Program-made: the position numbers and the translations under genes
Notes under the pieces: generated by a model
Seen by the model: the letters and a program-made list of their open reading frames with translations, nothing else
What the model was told of the DNA's origin: nothing
The model's database searches: none
Shown here: piece by piece, positions 61,401 to 64,000 of the stretch
Layout: each line of letters opens with the position of its first letter
How positions within the stretch are numbered: the first letter of the stretch is position 1
Assembly (NCBI RefSeq): GCF_032854445.1
Contig: NC_088300.1
Location: 45,625,682-45,689,681 of the forward strand
Direction of reading: 5' to 3'
Length of the DNA stretch: 64,000 nucleotides
Source of the DNA: Liolophura sinensis
Lineage: Eukaryota > Mollusca > Polyplacophora > Chitonida > Chitonidae

Positions 61401-63562
61401 GTATTATCGTTAATAGGGATTACACTTTCTGAATATAGCACAGATTCTAGTGCTGAAATTTGGCTGAGAGCACTGCGGGTTTCGAGCCAGCGACCTCAGA
61501 GTCAGGCACCTAACCACCAGCAATACATGTCAACCGTCTAGACCACTCGACCAACAGGCCTTCCACAAAAATGGAAGGTAGTTGACCAGTAGACTTTACA
61601 GCGAACATGCATTACCCCTCTGATGATCACAAACGACGTCACTCCCCTTAGGTGAATATATCAGATAGGTATAGATGTCATTTAGAAAGTGGATTAAGTA
61701 ACAGTATTATCATTAATAGGGATTACACTTTCTGAATATAGCACAGATTCTAGTGCTGAAATTTGGCTGAGACCACTGCGGGTTTCGAACCAACGACCTC
61801 TACCGGTCAACTACCTTCCAGTTTTGTGGAAGGCCTGTTGGTCGAGTGGTCTAGACGGTTGACATGTATTGCTGGCGGTTAGGTGCCTGACTGAGGTCGT
61901 TGGTTCGAAACCCGCAGTGGTCTCAGCCAAATTTCAGCACTAGAATCTGTGCTATATTCAGAAAGTGTAATCCCTATTAATGATAATACTGTTACTTAAT
62001 CCACTTTCTAAATGACATCTATACCTATCTGATCAGACTTGGTGTTGATGAGCCGACTTCACAGGATCTGTTTCAATCTCTTAAGTGAAGCAGTTCTTCA
62101 AATACAGTGTCACCAACGCAGTCACTATGATAAGGAATGCTTGCATCTTAAGTGACATACAGAAATCATTTTTAGCCACATTTTAATAATTGTATGTATA
62201 AATTTTACTGGAAAAAGTGCTTTGTTGAGGGAGAAGACTGAAGATTAACAATGCACAATAAATGGTCCTCACACACAAAAGTCTGATCTGAATGTACCAG
62301 GGTACAGGATATCAGGGTAAAGGGTACAGTGTAAAAGGGTACAGGGTAACAGGGTGCAGGGTGCAGGTTGCAAGGTAACAGGGTACAGGGTAACAGGGTA
62401 CAGGGTAACAGGGTACAGGGTAACATGGTACATGGCAACAGGGTACAGGGTAACAGGGTAACAGGGTACAGGGCAACAGGGAACAAGGTACAGGGTACAG
62501 GTTACAGGCTAACAGGGTACAAGCTAACTGGGTACAGGCTAACAGGGTAACAGGGTACAGGGTAACAGGGTATGGGGTAACAGGGTACAGGTAACAGGGT
62601 ACAAGGTAACAGGGTATGGGGTAACAGGGAACAAGGCAACAGGGTATCAGGGTATCAGGGTACAGGGTACAGGCTAACAGGGTACAGGCTAACAGGATAC
62701 AGGCTAACAGGGTACAGGCTAACAGTGTAACATGGTAACAGGGTACAGGGTGGAATATTAGTGCTGTCTACCTCTGGGCTAGAGGGAATATCCTTTCAGT
62801 TTATTGGTAGAACAGCAGACTTGTCTCAGCAGAAGGTCTCGAAACTTTTTAATTTTGCTGCTAAATATCTTTAAAGTCATACATGCATTGTTTCTTAACT
62901 ATCAAAGTGCTCTTGGCTGGTACGACAGGTCCAAATATCAATATCGCCATAAACTAGATTTCTTGGCTTCCTTAACCTCAATAAATGTAATACCATGTTA
63001 CTTTCTTAACAGCGAACAATTTTTGAAATAGTTCACTGCAATGAATTTTAGGGATCACAAAAACACTGAAGCCACTTACTTTTTCTTTTTTCCTGGTCCT
63101 GACCTGGAATAAGAAAAAAAAGCAGGAAATTTTCACACATCTCTGGAATTCAATTCTTGTAAAGCCACAGTAATTTCTATTGTTATTTTCACCTTTTGTT
63201 TTAAGACTTACAAATAAAGTCATAAGGATACTCTGAAATTTAAAGATGGTCAGCAAAAATGTCTCAGTTATAGGAAGACACTTTAGAAATACTACGCAAA
63301 AAAAAATGACATTAAAGAAGACTTTTGTGCCATAGTATTTACTATTCCATATTTTGTTTTTTCAAATAACTGACATGCTTCTCATCAGTTTGTAAAATAT
63401 GTCCAGTTCAAAATACACATAAACATGATATGCTCCACATACTTGGAAACATTTAGTTCTTTCTCCAGTTCCAGCTTGTATCGTTTCAGGTTCATTAAAA
63501 GTTCAGGATCAGAGCCATTTACCCAGGTGTACACCACATCTATTGGCACCGGGAGGCATAGC
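34076..63562 (-). CDS. GNPTAB: GlcNAc-1-phosphotransferase alpha/beta precursor (GNPTAB), 5' end outside window
   Basis: In the cis-Golgi this enzyme transfers GlcNAc-1-phosphate from UDP-GlcNAc to mannose on lysosomal hydrolases, the first step of the mannose-6-phosphate tag. It belongs to the Stealth family. I traced 28 exons on the minus strand with matching phases, about 1279 residues; the human precursor is about 1256. The first seen exon starts at [13 protein letters not shown], corresponding to roughly residue 70 of the human protein, so the cytosolic tail and signal anchor lie beyond 64000. Order: Stealth CR1, CR2, CR3 start, two LNR repeats, spacer with a repeat array, probable site-1-protease site, beta subunit with EF-hand, CR4, a C-terminal membrane span and a short Arg-rich/Ser-Pro cytosolic tail ending TVLDV. 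All core motifs look intact. The gene is loaded with tandem arrays and has two GC-AG introns. Confidence 0.95.
34376..34585. mobile_element. MITE-like element, diverged
   Basis: Begins 'accctaaatcttcaaccctt' and ends 'gaatgaaaaggttgatgacg', imperfect inverted ends; flanked by TA-rich sequence. Lies in the last GNPTAB intron. Confidence 0.5.
35027..35222. repeat. 44-bp tandem repeat, about 4 copies
   Basis: Unit 'actaaatgttctttacactt' plus 'aacatttagcaagcacagaatctg', nearly identical in the last three copies. It ends about 30 bases from the membrane-span exon of GNPTAB, on its 3' side. Confidence 0.9.
35745..36116. repeat. ~30-bp array copying a GNPTAB exon end and 5' splice site
   Basis: About 13 units. 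In gene sense each reads 'gatgaactgagggaatggtg' or the variant with 'gtcagtggtaaat'. The authentic exon just upstream ends GAACTGAGGGAATG|GTAAGT, so the array repeats the last exon bases together with the splice donor. Several distal units carry GGAATG|GTGAGT or GGTGAG, strong donor-like sites. Confidence 0.9.
38822..39028. mobile_element. MITE-like element, diverged
   Basis: Starts 'gtaattcttcaacctttttg' and ends 'gcaaaaaagttgaggcatta', imperfect inverted ends. The interior resembles the 17391/44338 elements in inverse arrangement. Abuts a partial family C SINE. Confidence 0.55.
39030..39270 (-). mobile_element. SINE family C, partial and diverged
   Basis: Plus strand 'gtttgggttttatgccatac', 'caacagtacagtcatgtgac', 'cttgtggcagggtgg' and 'ctaacctctcagtgctaag' follow the family C order. 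Confidence 0.45.
39645..39915 (-). repeat. SINE-like repeats, families B and A juxtaposed
   Basis: 39645-39835 follows family B ('ggttttatgggtagaagata', 'gggggtaaaccatagtcg'). 39838-39915 follows family A ('gtaatatttcactcatccga', 'cccacaaccatccacctg'). Both are diverged; ends are approximate. Confidence 0.45.
40337..40492 (-). mobile_element. SINE family A, diverged
   Basis: Plus strand TTGTTTATTTAT tail, 'aactggtgttttacaggctg', 'gtggccagtactattgtggg', 'gcactagcacactacgcaat' and 'aagaggccctt', the remains of the tRNA-like head. Confidence 0.5.
41072..41235 (-). repeat. SINE-like dispersed repeat, family B
   Basis: Shares 'agtactcaaaaattttggat', 'gtggcggtcaattttatggg' and 'gtgtaaaccagtgacaactg' with the other family B copies. 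Confidence 0.5.
41611..45450 (-). CDS. GNPTAB: GNPTAB exons: spacer and C-terminal part of alpha subunit
   Basis: Exons: 45239-45450, 44015-44196, 43306-43442, 41611-42413. The 45239 exon aligns to the spacer after the LNRs (several N-glycosylation sequons). For 44015-44196 I chose the donor CTTTC-complement (GAAAG|GTACAG) because it gives phase 2 and [13 protein letters not shown], which lines up with human EDIPKEKRFPKFK; reading on to a later GT at 43979-43980 breaks the phase. The 803-base exon holds [17 protein letters not shown] (DMAP-interaction region), the 13-residue repeat array, and [17 protein letters not shown]. Confidence 0.9.
41880..42290 (-). repeat. GNPTAB: 39-bp in-frame repeat coding 13-residue units in GNPTAB
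   Basis: About ten units of [13 protein letters not shown] type inside one exon, the central ones nearly identical at DNA level and the outer ones diverged. Units are highly charged and probably disordered. The unit length (39) keeps the frame, so copy number can change without breaking the gene. It lies between the DMAP-like region and the predicted protease site. Confidence 0.95.
42414..43305. other. GNPTAB intron without recognised elements
   Basis: No repeat or additional exon recognised here. Confidence 0.4.
43590..43830. mobile_element. MITE-like element, second subfamily
   Basis: Begins 'tgtaaatcctcaaccgtttc' and ends 'gaaaaggctgaagaagtagg', imperfect inverted ends. The interior 'cataaaactgtgcagatta' and 'agttctctcagaatgtttca' is shared with 29455-29640 but not with the 17391 subfamily. 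Confidence 0.55.
44338..44560. mobile_element. MITE-like element, TA-flanked, best copy
   Basis: Left end 'ccctaattcttcaatctttt' and right end 'aaatggttgaagaattacag' form inverted terminal repeats, with TA on both sides. About 220 bases, no coding capacity. The TA duplication suggests mobilisation by a Tc1/mariner-type transposase elsewhere in the genome. Confidence 0.7.
44650..44798 (-). mobile_element. SINE family A, partial
   Basis: Plus strand 'gatttatttgattattgaaa', 'tgaatatttcacttatatga', 'acccacgaccagctgcaggt' and 'accagagagct'. Confidence 0.6.
45785..46107. repeat. 22-bp minisatellite, about 15 copies
   Basis: Unit 'aatggcaagttatctccaaa' plus 'gt', with an 'atgt' variant and some 20-base units. 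In the intron between GNPTAB exons 48456-48570 and 45239-45450. Confidence 0.95.
46215..48322. repeat. 38/40-bp minisatellite, about 53 copies, 2.1 kb
   Basis: Unit 'cagaatatctgatggaatca' plus 'tccacctcagagggtcacat'; 38-base variants lack TC in 'gaatatccacc'. Variant positions (cag/tag, ggt/cgt/tgt, cagcag/catcag) group in runs, and the right half is more homogeneous, pointing to recent local expansion. Same intron as the 22-bp array. Confidence 0.97.
48456..50805 (-). CDS. GNPTAB: GNPTAB exons: two LNR (Notch-type) repeats
   Basis: Exons: 50682-50805, 50358-50435, 49186-49241, 48456-48570. The first LNR reads [19 protein letters not shown] then CDWDGGDC; the second [17 protein letters not shown] then [13 protein letters not shown], split between two exons. 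They are joined by a Gly/Asn-rich linker ([11 protein letters not shown]). All cysteines and the calcium-binding Asp pattern of LNRs appear present. In the human enzyme these modules help recognise lysosomal substrates. Confidence 0.93.
49277..49513 (-). mobile_element. tRNA-derived SINE, family A, near full length
   Basis: Plus strand: (TTTA)n tail, 'atactcaagaatatttcact', 'gcccaggggaaacccacaac', 'ggtgccaactgagccgggg' and 'aggccct'. In reverse complement the head gives 'ggcctccccggctcagttgg' (A-box region) and 'gagttcaagtccagctcatg' (B-box region). Confidence 0.85.
50963..51050 (-). mobile_element. SINE family A, 3' end
   Basis: Plus strand 'tttacttatttatttgaatg', 'aagaatatttcatatatata' and 'tggtggccagcattatggta'. 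Confidence 0.55.
51367..63562 (-). CDS. GNPTAB: GNPTAB exons: Stealth CR1, CR2 and start of CR3
   Basis: Exons: 63443-63562, 63080-63103, 61006-61205, 58685-58755, 56615-56746, 55680-55754, 54989-55060, 53114-53161, 52361-52492, 51367-51537. CR1 is [11 protein letters not shown] (first exon). The second exon is only 24 bases and adds a Lys-rich loop. Exon 56615-56746 carries [14 protein letters not shown]2 is in 52361-52492 ([34 protein letters not shown]). Exon 51367-51537 has [12 protein letters not shown] and YLNDDVMFG, with the conserved Asp pair of the active site. The 51367 exon ends with a GC donor. Confidence 0.93.
53370..54350. repeat. 17-bp minisatellite, about 57 copies, 1 kb
   Basis: Unit 'gggtatgagcacacaat' with common variants (acgggt, aaaggg, gcgcac, gcgtat). 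Because 17 is not a multiple of three and the unit lacks minus-strand stops, all three minus frames stay open for long distances. In the GNPTAB intron between exons 54989-55060 and 53114-53161. Confidence 0.97.
54372..54560 (-). mobile_element. SINE family A, 5' two-thirds
   Basis: Plus strand 'ggtttcagccagcattatgg', 'caatcatccgcaggttgctg', 'catgacctggatttgaacta' and 'ttaaccactaggccacagag'. The tail side is replaced by the 17-bp minisatellite, which may have grown next to it. Confidence 0.7.
54683..54903. mobile_element. MITE-like element
   Basis: Left end 'cccttattcctcaacctttt' and right end 'caaaaaaggttgaagaatat'; interior 'tttgattttggagacaaaac' as in the 17391 copy. Confidence 0.6.
55160..55358 (-). 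mobile_element. SINE family A, diverged
   Basis: Plus strand 'tttatttatttaataggagc', 'aacccatgacgatcttcagg', 'gaggaagccaccatgagttg' and 'aatcacctggccacagagtc'. Confidence 0.6.
56747..57765. repeat. ~107-bp array copying a GNPTAB 3' splice site and exon start
   Basis: Nine extra copies follow exon 56615-56746 on its 5' side. In gene sense each holds the intron end 'gtgtgtttgtgtgttacag', then 'acagtggaac' and on to 'catgacaccatcatcat' from the exon. The first and last copies keep the 'acaagtgactgg' start of the true exon; the inner ones have lost about 12 bases there. One copy (near 56929) keeps more of the exon ('gtcaggtttcccccacaag'). Confidence 0.95.
58402..58538 (-). mobile_element. SINE family A, 3' half with long (TTTA)n tail
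   Basis: Plus strand (TTTA)n of about 35 bases, 'atgccgtactcaagaatatt', 'caacggcggccagcattttg' and 'gaaaacccacta'. Confidence 0.75.
58756..61005. other. Long GNPTAB intron without recognised elements
   Basis: AT-rich; one A-rich run near 59970 and a short SINE-tail remnant near 59000. No additional exon seen. Confidence 0.4.
61397..62031. mobile_element. Composite of three family F SINE copies forming a palindrome
   Basis: 61397-61592 is a minus-sense copy, 61660-61800 a minus-sense copy of the 3' part, and 61801-62031 a plus-sense copy. The plus-sense copy has a tRNA-Leu/Ser-like head: 'ggtcgagtggtctagacggt' (A box) and 'gttggttcgaaacccgcagt' (B box). 61660-61800 and 61893-62033 look like perfect inverted repeats of 141 bases. 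The composite is flanked by ATCAGACTTGGT at 61385-61396 and 62032-62043, probably the target duplication. In a GNPTAB intron. Confidence 0.85.
62306..62752. repeat. Short G-rich minisatellite (acagggta)n
   Basis: Irregular mixture of 'acagggta' and 'acagggtaac' units, about 450 bases, G-rich on the plus strand. Superficially telomere-like but the unit is not TTAGGG. Confidence 0.95.
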
Positions 63563-64000
63563 CTTCAAACAGACACAGCATAAAAATTTACATGCAGAAA
63601 TATTGACACTGTCATCCAGATATGTATTAACAACCCACGTTTTACTTTTATCTTTTTCTTGCATTATTCTTTCTTCTTTTACAAATGCATCTATTAAGAA
63701 ACAAGCACATGAAGTCAGAGTGGCACTGACAGTGCAATGTTAAGAAGTATATTTGTAAAAGTTCATGTTTATGGCATATGTACTTTTCTGCAAGCCATGT
63801 AATTCTTTTCAGGACAGATAACAGTACTAATGAAAGGAAAAAAAAACGTTTTTATGAAAAAGTAGAGATATGTATGTGTTGTTGATCAGACTGACTAACC
63901 ATGTGAGAAAAGAGAAACTGTATATTGGCTATAAATACCAGACAAGATGTCCCAAACAAAGAGGAATAACAGTATTTCATTTTATCCACGAACCTATTCT
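63563..64000. other. GNPTAB intron at the window edge
   Basis: No coding exon found. The next upstream GNPTAB exon lies beyond the window. Confidence 0.5.

Noticed and set aside
61801-61925. Possible functional tRNA gene with a GGTTCGAAACC B box
   Set aside because: No full cloverleaf of normal length can be drawn, the segment continues into a SINE body and tail, and several copies exist nearby. It is a tRNA-derived SINE head.
62306-62752. Interstitial telomere
   Set aside because: The unit is acagggta/acagggtaac, not TTAGGG, and is irregular.

Overview
This window looks like nuclear DNA of an invertebrate animal, most likely a lophotrochozoan and probably a mollusc. It has intron-rich host genes of animal-wide families, AT-rich introns, many short tRNA-derived SINE copies of several families, TA-flanked MITE-like elements and abundant minisatellites. 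The species cannot be named from sequence alone. There are no operons, CRISPR arrays or bacterial signals.

Layout. 1-3268: mostly non-coding, with a small broken protease-like fossil at the left edge. 3269-4639 (+): a two-exon linker histone H1 with a polyadenylation signal. 4640-9283: non-coding and repeat-rich. 9284-24438 (-): a KIF6-type kinesin (kinesin-9 family), 17 exons, 1105 residues; every exon phase joins. 24439-26993: space between two divergently transcribed genes. 26994-29408 (+): an archaemetzincin (AMZ) in two coding exons, 344 residues. 29409-34075: non-coding, with SINEs and one minisatellite. 34076-63562 (-): GNPTAB, the GlcNAc-1-phosphotransferase alpha/beta precursor. 28 exons lie in the window and code for about 1279 residues; the 5' exons with the N-terminal signal anchor lie beyond position 64000.

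Function. The four genes do not form one pathway. H1 compacts chromatin. KIF6 is a ciliary/axonemal kinesin. AMZ is a zinc peptidase of uncertain substrate. GNPTAB makes the mannose-6-phosphate tag on lysosomal enzymes in the Golgi.

Most unusual. GNPTAB has accumulated many tandem arrays, and two of them are copies of its own exon-intron boundaries: a ~107-bp array repeats a 3' splice site plus the start of the exon (56747-57765), and a ~30-bp array repeats the end of an exon plus its 5' splice site (35745-36116). The same gene has two GC-AG introns, one of which splits an EF-hand loop, and a 13-residue repeat array inside its largest exon. Other points are an archaemetzincin lacking the usual metzincin glycine, a perfect-looking 141-bp inverted repeat made of SINE copies between 12-bp direct repeats, and a 17-bp minisatellite open in all three frames on one strand.
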